A stretch of 64,000 nt of DNA, taken from contig JAPDPQ010000001.1 in assembly GCA_034506395.1 (NCBI GenBank), positions 68,435 to 132,434 of the forward strand, written 5' to 3'. Source of the stretch: a candidate division KSB1 bacterium (GTDB taxonomy: Bacteria > Zhuqueibacterota > Zhuqueibacteria > Thermofontimicrobiales > Thermofontimicrobiaceae). Below the pieces are notes generated by a model. It did not search any database. It was not told the DNA's origin and saw only the letters and a list, made by a program, of their open reading frames with translations. Shown here piece after piece: positions 9,559 to 18,578 of this stretch (its first letter is position 1; every line of letters begins with the position of its first letter). The translations under genes and the position numbers were made by a program.

Positions 9559-10575
9559 ATGAGAACCTTCGAACCTCATAGCTCATTGATCATAATCATC
9601 ATGCTGATCTTTTGGATTAGCGTGGGAGTGGCCCAAAATTCCAATCAAGCTGCTGTTTGGGTTTCTAATGCGAAAGATAGCACCAGCACGATCATTTCCT
9701 CTCCCGTTGCTGATTTCATGGCTTCAGAAATCACGAAGCAAGGGCGAAGTGCTTCGGAAATGGCGTCGATTCAGATGCCTAACCATCTAATTCATCGCCA
9801 ACGACTGATGGGATCCAGCCTGGCATTGATCGCGCTTAATTATGCTGCGTATCAGCCGTTCAAACAAGCTTGGTGGCAGAATGAACGAACGCGGTTCCAT
9901 TTTTACCAGGGCTGGCGCAGGACCTACGGGTATTTGGATTTTGGTTGGCACGATACTCTTTACGGGCACATGGATAAGTTGGGGCACTATTTTTCGGCGC
10001 AACTGCTCTCCGAACAACTCTACTTCATCAGTCGCTGGATCGGTTTTAATGATGCAACCAGTCGCTGGATCGGCCCAATTCTGAGTTCTTTGCTAATGCT
10101 GGAGATCGAGATTTACGATGGCTTTTTCAAGGACTGGGGTTTTAGCCTGGCTGATTTTACTGCGAACGAACTCGGTGCTTTTTCGCCAATTCTTAGAGAA
10201 AGGCTGCCTTGGCTCAGCATCGTCCAACTCAAATTTAGCTATCATCCCTCGCATTTTCCCAACCAGGAACCGACGTTCATTAAAGATTATCCTGGGATGA
10301 CCTTCTGGTTGGCGATTCGGGTCCATGATCTTTTGCCTGCCCAAATGAAAAGCTATTATCCTGCTTGGCTCTGCTGGTCATTAGGTTACAGCGTGTCGAA
10401 ACCGGCACGCGGAGATATCGAGTTGTTCCTTGCTCCTGATATCAATTGGCAGTATTTACCCTGGGGTAAATCCCCAACTATGCGTTATATAAAGCGAATA
10501 TTAAATCATTTCCATTTCCCCGGTTTTGCTCTCAAGTTCCGGCCGAACCAGAAATTCTATCCGTTTTATTTCTAA
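9559..10575 (+). CDS. DUF2279 family envelope protein
   Basis: Predicted exported protein of 338 residues. A hydrophobic N-terminal segment (about 9-25, ending near VGVAQ) looks like a signal peptide. The middle matches the DUF2279 pattern known from Bacteroidota and relatives: YGHMDKLGHYFSAQL (Asp-Lys-x-Gly-His) near 138-152, an RWIG motif, then EIYDGFFKDWGFSLADFTAN (about 185-204) and a terminal QLKFSYHPS. The function of the family is unknown; a periplasmic or membrane-associated role is usually assumed. There is no obvious ribosome binding site at the ATG. It is followed closely by two M14-family genes on the same strand. Confidence 0.75.
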   Translation: MRTFEPHSSLIIIIMLIFWISVGVAQNSNQAAVWVSNAKDSTSTIISSPVADFMASEITKQGRSASEMASIQMPNHLIHRQRLMGSSLALIALNYAAYQPFKQAWWQNERTRFHFYQGWRRTYGYLDFGWHDTLYGHMDKLGHYFSAQLLSEQLYFISRWIGFNDATSRWIGPILSSLLMLEIEIYDGFFKDWGFSLADFTANELGAFSPILRERLPWLSIVQLKFSYHPSHFPNQEPTFIKDYPGMTFWLAIRVHDLLPAQMKSYYPAWLCWSLGYSVSKPARGDIELFLAPDINWQYLPWGKSPTMRYIKRILNHFHFPGFALKFRPNQKFYPFYF

Positions 10576-10683
10576 CATGCTCGGTTGCTCAAACGGAATC
10601 CCCGGCGGATCTGGATATTCTCTATAAGAAAATTCAACGAGCTTTTTGCATTTGATGACTTGTTTTTGACGGAGGAATTGTCA

Positions 10684-12603
10684 ATGAAAGCTTTATTAAG
10701 CATCCTTTGCTTAGCGTTACTCCTGTTCATGGTATTGAACTGGCCGCTGCCTTTGGGAGCGACATCCAATCCAACCATAGGGTATCATCATTACGAAGCG
10801 TTGAGCAAAGCTATAAATGAATTAGTGGGCCGCGCCCCCCAGATCGTTCAATTAAGTTCTTTGGGTAAGACTTTGGGGGGACGGGATATTTGGGCGCTCC
10901 AAATTTCAGGTCGCCAGGGCAAACCGGCACAGGAAAAGCCTGCACTGCTTATCTGTGGCAATGCCGAAGGCGATCATCTCATCGGCAGCGAAGTGGCGTT
11001 AGGGATTGCTGAATATTTGATTACCAACTACGGCAAAGATTCGACCGTCACGCGCCTATTGGATCAACGGACATTTTATATTGTGCCACGCCTCAATCCA
11101 GATGGAGCAGAACTATTTTTCGGAAAACCGCTGAGAGAGCACAACGGAAACTTGAGGCCTTATGACGATGATTTCGATTGGCAAGTCGATGAGGATGGTC
11201 CTGAGGATCTCAACGGCGATGGGTTGATTACTTTAATGCGGGTGAAAGATAAAAAAGGCGACTGGGTGATCGACAAACAGGACGGCCGACTTATGGTCAA
11301 AAAACAACCTGATTCGCCATTGGACAGCCTTTATCAGGTTTATCCAGAGGGGATCGATAACGACGGAGATGAAAAGTACAACGAAGATGGACCTGGTGGA
11401 TTCAACATCAATCGCAACTTCCCGCATAATTTTGGCTACCCAGTGCAAGGGTATCAGGTCTATCCAGCCTCGGAAGTCGAAACGCGAGCGCTAATCGATT
11501 ATATGAATCGCTATGACCCTGCGGCGAAGACCAAGCCGCGCCAGAATATTTGTGCGATATTTCTGTTTTCCAAATACGACAATTTGGCAGCGGAACCAGG
11601 CATCGAATGCGGCCAGCCTACCCAAACGGTAAGACCTGCTCCTGAGGAATCGTCAATACAACAGGTCTTCGTTTTTCGCCGACGGAGTCAACAAGCTGGC
11701 CCGTCACAGCCGCCTGCCCAAGACCCTCAACCGCGCAAAACAGATGATAAAGACTTGCCGCTGTTCAAAAAAGTGAGTCAGCAATATAAAAAAATAACAG
11801 GGATTGAGAGCGCTGCTTCCGAGAAACCAGTTGGATCCCTGCTCGAATGGGGCTATTTTCAATATGGAGTCCCAACTTTTTCAGCTAATCTTTGGTCAGT
11901 GAGAAAAGAATCTGGGGCAAAATCGGATTCGCTCCAGCAAAAGACAGCTCCACAGGATCAGCCTTCCCCTCAACCCCGAGAGGCAGCTTCTTTGATGATG
12001 CCGCAGCGAGCTGGACGGCTCGGCCAAAGCGGTAGTCCCAATCAAAAGTCAGAGGCTACTGCGGATCACCAGTGGCTCACTTGGATCGACAAACAGAATA
12101 ACGGCCTCGGCTTTGTTAATTGGACAAAGTTTCAACATCCGCAATTAGGGGAGATCGAGATCGGTGGTTTCCAGCCTTATCTGCGAGTTAACCCAGTGGC
12201 CGAACAAATCAAACCATTGGTCGAAAGCCATGCCAAGTTCGCCCTCTATTTGGCCGACCAATTTGCTGAAATCGAATTAACAAGACCAGAAGTGGAAAAG
12301 CTCGGCGATAATGTCTTTAGAGTGAAAGTCAAGGCCATCAATCGAGGCAAATTTCCCTATGCCACAGCCATGGGGCAACAGAGCCGCAACGTGAATCCAA
12401 TCATGGTGCAATTAAAATTTTCCGATGACAAATCCATGAAACTGTTTGGCGGCTCCAAACGATACGAATTGCCTACACTGGCTCCTGCAGAGGAAAAGGA
12501 ATATAAATGGATGATCATCTCACCTTCTGGCAGAGAGATCGACATTAGCCTCTGGGCACCCAAAGGTGGTGGCCGGCAGATCCGAACGGTCCGCTTAAAG
12601 TAA
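10684..12603 (+). CDS. Secreted M14 carboxypeptidase homologue, catalytic residues lost
   Basis: Exported protein of 639 residues with a signal peptide (1-27). The start at 10684 is preceded by GGAGG; the frame is open upstream but the extra residues are not signal-like. The fold is that of M14 zinc carboxypeptidases: it shares the NPDG, EDGPEDLNGDG, EGIDNDGDEKYNEDG and NINRNF segments with the intact neighbour at 12757. At the first zinc site the expected HGNE reads E95-G-D-H98. The expected third ligand His falls in AIFLFSKYDN, which has no His. The catalytic Glu of SNELW is Asn402 in SANLW. A proline/glutamine-rich low-complexity insertion of roughly 100 residues (about 310-370) is unique to this copy. 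It is most likely a non-catalytic (pseudo)peptidase, perhaps binding peptide or the paralogue. Confidence 0.85.
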   Translation: MKALLSILCLALLLFMVLNWPLPLGATSNPTIGYHHYEALSKAINELVGRAPQIVQLSSLGKTLGGRDIWALQISGRQGKPAQEKPALLICGNAEGDHLIGSEVALGIAEYLITNYGKDSTVTRLLDQRTFYIVPRLNPDGAELFFGKPLREHNGNLRPYDDDFDWQVDEDGPEDLNGDGLITLMRVKDKKGDWVIDKQDGRLMVKKQPDSPLDSLYQVYPEGIDNDGDEKYNEDGPGGFNINRNFPHNFGYPVQGYQVYPASEVETRALIDYMNRYDPAAKTKPRQNICAIFLFSKYDNLAAEPGIECGQPTQTVRPAPEESSIQQVFVFRRRSQQAGPSQPPAQDPQPRKTDDKDLPLFKKVSQQYKKITGIESAASEKPVGSLLEWGYFQYGVPTFSANLWSVRKESGAKSDSLQQKTAPQDQPSPQPREAASLMMPQRAGRLGQSGSPNQKSEATADHQWLTWIDKQNNGLGFVNWTKFQHPQLGEIEIGGFQPYLRVNPVAEQIKPLVESHAKFALYLADQFAEIELTRPEVEKLGDNVFRVKVKAINRGKFPYATAMGQQSRNVNPIMVQLKFSDDKSMKLFGGSKRYELPTLAPAEEKEYKWMIISPSGREIDISLWAPKGGGRQIRTVRLK

Positions 12604-12756
12604 AATTTCCTGATTTAGCTCCATTCAACTAAAAGCTATTTTACCATGCGGATCGTCCATTACCTACTCGACGATAATAATTTTCAAACGAGCGTTCACG
12701 CTTTTTGCATCCAAAAGCAGGATATGATTTGACCAAAATTTGAAGAGGAAGATCAG

Positions 12757-14568
12757 ATGGATACCCTAATAATAAGATTTGCTCGCTGGCTATTGGCGAT
12801 CACCTTCGTAGTGTCGTTTGGACAAAATAGCGTCTTCGGTCAAAATTATCTTCCACGCAAATGGAACACTCGCAAGGTCAATTTGCAGTTCAATCGCTAT
12901 TATGACTGGAAAGAGATGGAGCAGGCACTCCGATTATTAGAACGGACCTACCCCAAATTTCTCAAGCTCAGAAGCGCTGGCAAATCGTTCCAGGGCCGGG
13001 AGCTATGGTATATGACCATCAATAATCCCGACACCGGGGAAGAGCAAAACAAATGCGCAATGTACATCGATGCCAATATTCACGGCAATGAAGTGCAAGG
13101 TGGGGAGGTTTGTCTCTATACAATCTGGTATCTGATGGAAAATTATCCCTATAATGACTATGTCAAAAAGATCGTAGATGAACGGGTGTTTTACATTTTT
13201 CCATCAGTGAACCCAGATGGTCGTGACTTATGGCTCCATTTAGGTGGAGCAGCGCGGTCAGGCCAATTCCCTTATGACGAAGATAATGATGGGCTCTATG
13301 ATGAGGACCCTCCCGAGGACCTGGATGGAGACGGAGAAGTTGGAGTCATGTTCATAAAAGTGAAGCCAGGTGAGGGGACACATCGGCTGAGCGATAAAGG
13401 TGATTGCCTGATACCGATAAAAAAGAATATCGAAGGCAAGCCGGATGAGATCGGTGAGTATAAATTTGTTGCCACCGAGGGAATTGATAACGATGAGGAT
13501 GGTCGCTATAACGAAGACGGTGGCGGAGGCTATGATCCGAACCGCGATTTCGGTTCCTATTGGCAGCCCAAGTCGATCCAAATGGGCTCAGGCGACTACC
13601 CATTCACCTGGGTCGAATCGCGGCTGATCCGGGACTTTCTCTATCAGCATCCAAATATCGCTGGGGTTCAGGCCTTTCATAATTCTGGCGGCATGATCTT
13701 GCGCGGGCCCGGCATCCAGCAACACGGGGAGTACCAACAGGCCGACCTTTCAGTTTATGATGAGATCGGCAAAAAGGGCGAGAAGATCATTGAGAACTAT
13801 CGTTACATCGTGATCTGGAGCGATCTGTATGCGGTCTGGGGTGGTTTCATCGATTTCACCCACGATATGCTCGGAATCTATTCATTCTCGAATGAACTTT
13901 GGACATCGCGAGCTGATTTGGACAAAGATGGGAGGACCAGCGATGATGAAGAGGAGTTTTTCGATCGATACATTGATATGGACAATACGGTCATTCCAAT
14001 GCACGAAATCGACCATCCCCAATTGGGCAAGGTGACGATCGATCGCGATCGGACCAAACTCAGCGGTCGCGTACCACCGAGCTGGCTGCTTGAAGAGTTG
14101 TGTCACCGCAACATGGCGTTCTGCCTGTTGCACGCCTATGAAATGCCACTGCCCGTTATCAAATCCGTGAATGCGGAAAAAATTTCAGGAAACCTCTTTC
14201 GGGTGAAAGTAACGCTTTATAACGAGCGACTCATGCCCACCATTTCGGCTGCAGCATCGCAAAACAAAGTGCAGCGGCCCGACATCCTTTCCATCGATGG
14301 CAAGGTGAAAGTATTAGCGGCAGGCATCAATAAAGATTTTCAGCTCACCCAAGTCCCCGAGCGATTTCGTCGTTACTTTCTACAAGCGCAAGACAGCGAC
14401 GTCGATCTCATCGATCAAAAAGATTTGAAGAATCTCAAGCTCACTCACGGCATCCCAGGCAGAGCTGAAGTTCAATATGACTTTTTGGTCGAAGGAAACG
14501 GTAAAATCACCGTTCGGCTCGATTGTCTCAAGGGTGGAAAACACACTAAAGAGATTGTCTTGAAATGA
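12757..14568 (+). CDS. Secreted zinc carboxypeptidase, M14 family
   Basis: Exported metallocarboxypeptidase of 603 residues with a signal peptide (about 1-29, ending VFGQ). Zinc ligands are H109 and E112 (NIHGNEVQGGE) and H308 (QAFHNSGG). The carboxylate-binding Arg is R263 in PNRDFG and the catalytic Glu is E380 in SNELWTSR. Two acidic Asp/Gly-rich loops (DEDPPEDLDGDGE and EGIDNDEDGRYNEDG) look like calcium-binding insertions. The C-terminal ~130 residues form a beta-rich accessory domain. GAGGAAG precedes the ATG. The preceding gene is a paralogue with the same order of domains but no catalytic residues, so the two probably arose by tandem duplication. It would trim C-termini of peptides outside the inner membrane; specificity cannot be told. 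Confidence 0.9.
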   Translation: MDTLIIRFARWLLAITFVVSFGQNSVFGQNYLPRKWNTRKVNLQFNRYYDWKEMEQALRLLERTYPKFLKLRSAGKSFQGRELWYMTINNPDTGEEQNKCAMYIDANIHGNEVQGGEVCLYTIWYLMENYPYNDYVKKIVDERVFYIFPSVNPDGRDLWLHLGGAARSGQFPYDEDNDGLYDEDPPEDLDGDGEVGVMFIKVKPGEGTHRLSDKGDCLIPIKKNIEGKPDEIGEYKFVATEGIDNDEDGRYNEDGGGGYDPNRDFGSYWQPKSIQMGSGDYPFTWVESRLIRDFLYQHPNIAGVQAFHNSGGMILRGPGIQQHGEYQQADLSVYDEIGKKGEKIIENYRYIVIWSDLYAVWGGFIDFTHDMLGIYSFSNELWTSRADLDKDGRTSDDEEEFFDRYIDMDNTVIPMHEIDHPQLGKVTIDRDRTKLSGRVPPSWLLEELCHRNMAFCLLHAYEMPLPVIKSVNAEKISGNLFRVKVTLYNERLMPTISAAASQNKVQRPDILSIDGKVKVLAAGINKDFQLTQVPERFRRYFLQAQDSDVDLIDQKDLKNLKLTHGIPGRAEVQYDFLVEGNGKITVRLDCLKGGKHTKEIVLK

Positions 14569-15015
14569 AAGCGATTTTATGACCTAATGCTTTAAAATGA
14601 ATCCCCGTTAAAGATACTTGCCATCTGAAAACACAAAATGAACGAATTTTCGAGTATCAGGGAGTGTGTGTGGTCTTTTTTTTGGTTTCATGGAGTGATT
14701 TTGTTTTATATTTTTCATTTTAGGATTTCAGGTTAGTTCAGTTCTGGCTGTCAAGCTTGCGTATGCAGGGATCCACTGGAAAAGGAGATGCCTGTATCGA
14801 TTCGAAATTTTTTCATTTTGAAAAAGCTTCGCATCAAATGGCTGATGATGAGACATAATTCTCCCAAAAATCGGGATAAGGCTCTGGATTGAGATTGGCG
14901 CTCCTGCAAATCAAAAAACTTTTAGATTCAAAAAGATTCGACACGAAGTCTTTTTATGTTGAATCACTCAAAAATCATCCAACCAAAGCGACGAATTGAG
15001 GCAAACTAGGGAATT
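14569..15015. other. Intergenic region, no gene recognised
   Basis: About 450 bases. It contains a T-rich run at 14671-14697 without a convincing stem in front of it. The ribosome binding site AGGGAA of the next gene is at 15008-15013. No small gene or RNA is supported. Confidence 0.4.
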
Positions 15016-15021
15016 TTGCTG

Positions 15022-16440
15022 GTGAATCGAAAATTAGGAATGCAAAGGATCTGTTTTTTTCTCACGGTTACAATCGTGATAGCTTTTTTTGGAAGCTTCA
15101 CTCTGGCGCAAGTTATCCCCTACCCTGATCAACAATATATCATCCGCTCAGCGGACTCGCTAGTGCTCAACGCAGAATTGATCAGTAATATTACAGCGAC
15201 ACACGATGGTGAAGGGGTACAACTTGTCGATGGTGCTTTAGTCGGTTATCTTATTTTGAATCCGCAGCGTTCCCAGTACCCGTTCAATATTGGGCTGCCG
15301 TCGTGGAACGGCTCGGCTCCAGGCGACAGCGGTGGATTCCGGGTACTCATTCGAGTGCCCTATCTCAATGGTTGGTCCCCTTGGCTGGATGTCGGTTATT
15401 GGAAGGCCAATCTTTGGCCCTCGAAAACCACCCATTTCAGTGGCGGCTGGATCGATGTGGATATTCTTGATCTGTACTATTACACAGACCAATGGCAGTT
15501 TGCAGTTGAGCTGAAGCGAAATCCTGGCGTCGTAACTTCTCCAACTCTCTCACTGCTATCGCTGTTCGTTAGTGACAGCCGTACAACTCAAAATCTCGAT
15601 TACACCTCCATATTAGCGGACAAACCAGAGCAAATTTTCATTCCCACCACCTTTTTAGCCCAATATCGTCTTTCGAATGAGATCGGGGGGAGCATTTGTT
15701 CACCCACCACCGTTTCAATGATTTTATTAAGCTACAAAATTCCAGTGGATCCGCTCCAATTCGCCTGGGATACTTATGACCCTTATTGGAAGATGTTCGG
15801 GGTCTGGCCTCGGGTGGTCCAGAACGCATCCGAATATGGCCTGGTGGGCACTGTTACGCGGTATCGGAGCTGGAGTCAGGCGAGGGAGGTATTAGCCAAA
15901 GGCGGGCGCATCGGGATGTCCATCGGTAAACCACTCTACGAAGGTCATCTGGTGATGCTTGCTGGGTTCACCTCCAATGGCGATCCCATCGTGCACGATC
16001 CGGCTCGAACTTACGATGGCTATGCCCATATATTTAACAAGACTGACCTCTCCCATTCCTGGTTCGATAAGGGAGGGGTCGCATATACGTTCTTTTTGAA
16101 GGATAGTACCACTGCCACCACTGTTGTCGTCAAGCATCCCGGCCAACAAGCTCCCACAACGTGTTTTACATTGTATCCGAATTTCCCAAACCCGTTTAAC
16201 AGCAGTACTACTCTGCGCTATCAACTGGATCAAGCGGGAGATGTGGAACTGTGCATTTATAATTTGTTGGGCGAACGGCTAATTACTTTGATCAATGAAT
16301 TCCAGCCTTCTGGCTCTTATGAAAAGCAATGGGATGGCAGGGACGAAGCAGGTCGACTATTGCCAAGCGGTGTTTATTTCTCGCGGCTTCGATTTGAGGA
16401 CCAAAAGATCGCCACAGTCCGATTGGTCATACTCCGCTGA
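15022..16440 (+). CDS. Secreted C39-like peptidase with C-terminal FlgD/T9SS-type sorting domain
   Basis: Exported protein of about 473 residues. The GTG at 15022 is chosen because AGGGAA lies 8 bases upstream; TTG 15016 and ATG 15040 are alternatives. A signal peptide ends near FTLAQV. Next comes a beta-sandwich-like region (about 40-180), then a papain-like C39_2 domain with the candidate nucleophile Cys in GSICSPTTVSMIL, the His in EGHLVML and HDPAR as the usual third element. The final ~85 residues (from FTLYPNFPNPFNSSTTLRY) are the FlgD-Ig/type A sorting domain seen in FCB-group cargo of the type IX secretion system, ending SGVYFSRL. It is thus likely exported to the surface or medium as a cysteine peptidase or peptidase-like protein. 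No T9SS component gene is in the window. Confidence 0.85.
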   Translation: MNRKLGMQRICFFLTVTIVIAFFGSFTLAQVIPYPDQQYIIRSADSLVLNAELISNITATHDGEGVQLVDGALVGYLILNPQRSQYPFNIGLPSWNGSAPGDSGGFRVLIRVPYLNGWSPWLDVGYWKANLWPSKTTHFSGGWIDVDILDLYYYTDQWQFAVELKRNPGVVTSPTLSLLSLFVSDSRTTQNLDYTSILADKPEQIFIPTTFLAQYRLSNEIGGSICSPTTVSMILLSYKIPVDPLQFAWDTYDPYWKMFGVWPRVVQNASEYGLVGTVTRYRSWSQAREVLAKGGRIGMSIGKPLYEGHLVMLAGFTSNGDPIVHDPARTYDGYAHIFNKTDLSHSWFDKGGVAYTFFLKDSTTATTVVVKHPGQQAPTTCFTLYPNFPNPFNSSTTLRYQLDQAGDVELCIYNLLGERLITLINEFQPSGSYEKQWDGRDEAGRLLPSGVYFSRLRFEDQKIATVRLVILR

Positions 16441-16608
16441 TCGACGTAAATCCACTTTGTCATCGATTATTCATTTCATCTATGATTGTCGAATTGGAAC
16501 AGATTGGGGGGATGATGTCGCGCAATCTGACAACGCTCAGATTGGGTCAATCGCTAGCCGACCATTCAATTTGGGAATCTTTCTGAAAAATTTTTCCTAA
16601 AAGCGATT

Positions 16609-16658
16609 AAAAAAATGGAATCGCCCCGGCAAGCTTGGCTGACATCAGGCGATTCCAT
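16609..16658 (-). terminator. Rho-independent terminator after the nitroreductase gene
   Basis: An 11-base-pair perfect stem (ATGGAATCGCC at 16615-16625 with GGCGATTCCAT at 16648-16658) is followed, reading on the minus strand, by a run of T (bases 16609-16614). It lies about 80 bases past the stop codon of the nitroreductase gene. The loop is long (22 nt). Confidence 0.75.
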
Positions 16659-16738
16659 TCATTCAATGAATAGGTGGTTCACTGAGGTGATAAGCTTCTC
16701 GCTAAAGAATTTTTTCTCCAATGGATTTTGCTCCAGTA

Positions 16739-17251
16739 TTATCCCCACTTTTCGTAATACACCAACTCTTCGAGAGGCTTGCGCCTTTTGGGTTTCGGTT
16801 GGTCGGCTGGATAGCCCAGCGGTGTAAAAGCGATCGGTTCGACATCCGCTGGCAGGGAGAGGATTTCTCTTGCCACTTGAGGATTAAAGGCTGCAATCCA
16901 GCAGGTTCCCAAACCCAGATCAGCCGCTGCCAAGATCAGATGATCCATGGCAATGGTAGCGTCCACTTCTGCGTAATTTTTTCCGTCGATGCGGGCCCAT
17001 GCCTCGGAAGTCACCGCACAAATGCCAATTACCAGCGGCGCCTGACTGAACCAATCCCGATGATACAACCTTTTCAGCTCTGCCTCCTTACCCTGCGTGT
17101 GGATCACAATCAATCGAAACGGCTGGCGATTTGCCGCTGTCGGCGCCAGCACCGCCGCCTCAAGCACTCTTTTTAACTTGTCATCCTCTACCGGTTTTTG
17201 TTGATATGCACGTACTGAATAACGCTTTTGAATGAGTTCAAAAAATTCCAT
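16739..17251 (-). CDS. Nitroreductase family FMN oxidoreductase
   Basis: Flavin-dependent NAD(P)H oxidoreductase of 170 residues. The N-terminal FFELIQKRYSVRAYQQKPV and the APTAANRQPFRLIV segment are the usual FMN-binding start of the family. A central DATIAMDHLILAAADLGLGTCWI and the LGYPADQPKPKRRKPLEELV tail are also characteristic. It is short, like the single-domain subfamily that reduces quinones, nitro compounds or similar acceptors. The substrate cannot be told. AGGAGC precedes the ATG on the minus strand. A terminator lies downstream. Confidence 0.93.
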   Translation of the reverse strand: MEFFELIQKRYSVRAYQQKPVEDDKLKRVLEAAVLAPTAANRQPFRLIVIHTQGKEAELKRLYHRDWFSQAPLVIGICAVTSEAWARIDGKNYAEVDATIAMDHLILAAADLGLGTCWIAAFNPQVAREILSLPADVEPIAFTPLGYPADQPKPKRRKPLEELVYYEKWG

Positions 17252-17548
17252 GGCTCGCTCCTTTTCTGGTATGGGTAATCGTCTTGTTCAAAGACCGAAC
17301 TGTTATTAGTCATTCAAAATGACAGATGTTAGGGCTTGGAAAGTTCTTTCTTATTATTTATCCAATCTCCCAATTGGAGATTATAAATTTTCTAACATTC
17401 ATTTTCGCAGTGCCAATGGCACATGTTTAACTTTCAATTTGATTGACTGACAGGGGAATTTTGATCCTTTTGGGAAAAACGCTGATGAATGAACTCTCGC
17501 TGCTGATGACCAATCCACTTTCTTCCTCCATGCCGAATTTGAAAAATG

Positions 17549-18535
17549 TCACAAAATGTGATTTGGGTCGGCCAAATAATACCACCAATGATGATAGATC
17601 CCATTTTGCTGACCTTTGGCCCGCGGAATATGTTTGAACCACCACTTATGGTGTTCCCGCATATCCCCGTTACCCCATTCTTCGCAGTTCACCTCTCGTA
17701 CCGTGCCTTTGAAATTGGGAAAGTTGTACCAATCGTCACAGTTGCTAAGCACATAGCGGGGGTTGCCCCAATCATAGTCCTTTTCGCTGTTGGGGGCAAA
17801 ATGGACATTGCCGCAATTCGCCTTTCCTGGAGCGATTTTGTCATAAAGGGTGAACAGTTCCCAATAATTCTGGTCTTTTGGAACGTTGCGAAACAGATGA
17901 CTGAGCATCGATTCAGTGGCATGACCAAAATCTTCTAGCATGCAGCCCACTTCGCGTTCATAATTGAAACCGTAAGTGATAAATCGGCGCGAACAGTGCT
18001 CGGTATTCGGCACGGGATCAGAATTGCAGTAAAAAGCGCCTTTACCGGCCATTGTTGTCTCCCAAAAACCGCTATAGGGAAACGAGAAGCACCAGACTTC
18101 GTCGATCTCCCCAGCCTCGACCTTTTCGATGACATCGAACTCATCAAAAATGGCGTGATAATCCACGCCATCTGGCTGGTGAAAACCGCTCCGCTCTCGC
18201 CAGCACTTCAGAAAAGTCTCGTCCGTATAACGAAAGCCATCGATTTTCACTGGATACTCATCCACTTCAAACCTTTGAACAATTTGATAATCCAGATAAC
18301 CGTCGCTCACCTCGAGCAGATCCTTCCGATAAATCAGAGCGAGGGAATCGGGGTCGTTCCAACCGATCACTTCGGTGAGACGACGGCCTCCTTCGGATTC
18401 AATGATCGGGTTAAAAATGATCATCAGCACCTTGCGCTCAATTTTCGATGGCAAATCCTGTTGTTTGGCTGGACACGAAACGAGCGAAAAAGTTAGCAGC
18501 AACGTCCATACGAGGATATCGATTCTTTTTTTCAT
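17549..18535 (-). CDS. Uncharacterised lipoprotein
   Basis: Predicted lipoprotein of 328 residues. The signal peptide (1-20) ends in the lipobox LVSC, with Cys21 as the lipidation site. I do not recognise a named domain. The protein is rich in aromatic residues and in His, Cys and Asp, with several striking segments: EDFGHATESMLSHLF, CGNVHFAPNSEKDYDW, NCDDWYNFP and EHHKWWFKHIP. Such a pattern suggests a secreted enzyme or sugar-binding fold, but no catalytic assignment is possible. AGGAATG precedes the start codon. It begins 44 bases after pyruvate kinase on the same strand, so it may share that transcript. Confidence 0.8.
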   Translation of the reverse strand: MKKRIDILVWTLLLTFSLVSCPAKQQDLPSKIERKVLMIIFNPIIESEGGRRLTEVIGWNDPDSLALIYRKDLLEVSDGYLDYQIVQRFEVDEYPVKIDGFRYTDETFLKCWRERSGFHQPDGVDYHAIFDEFDVIEKVEAGEIDEVWCFSFPYSGFWETTMAGKGAFYCNSDPVPNTEHCSRRFITYGFNYEREVGCMLEDFGHATESMLSHLFRNVPKDQNYWELFTLYDKIAPGKANCGNVHFAPNSEKDYDWGNPRYVLSNCDDWYNFPNFKGTVREVNCEEWGNGDMREHHKWWFKHIPRAKGQQNGIYHHWWYYLADPNHIL

Positions 18536-18578
18536 TTGAGCATTCCTTTCACGATAAAATTACGGTTCATTGGCAAAA

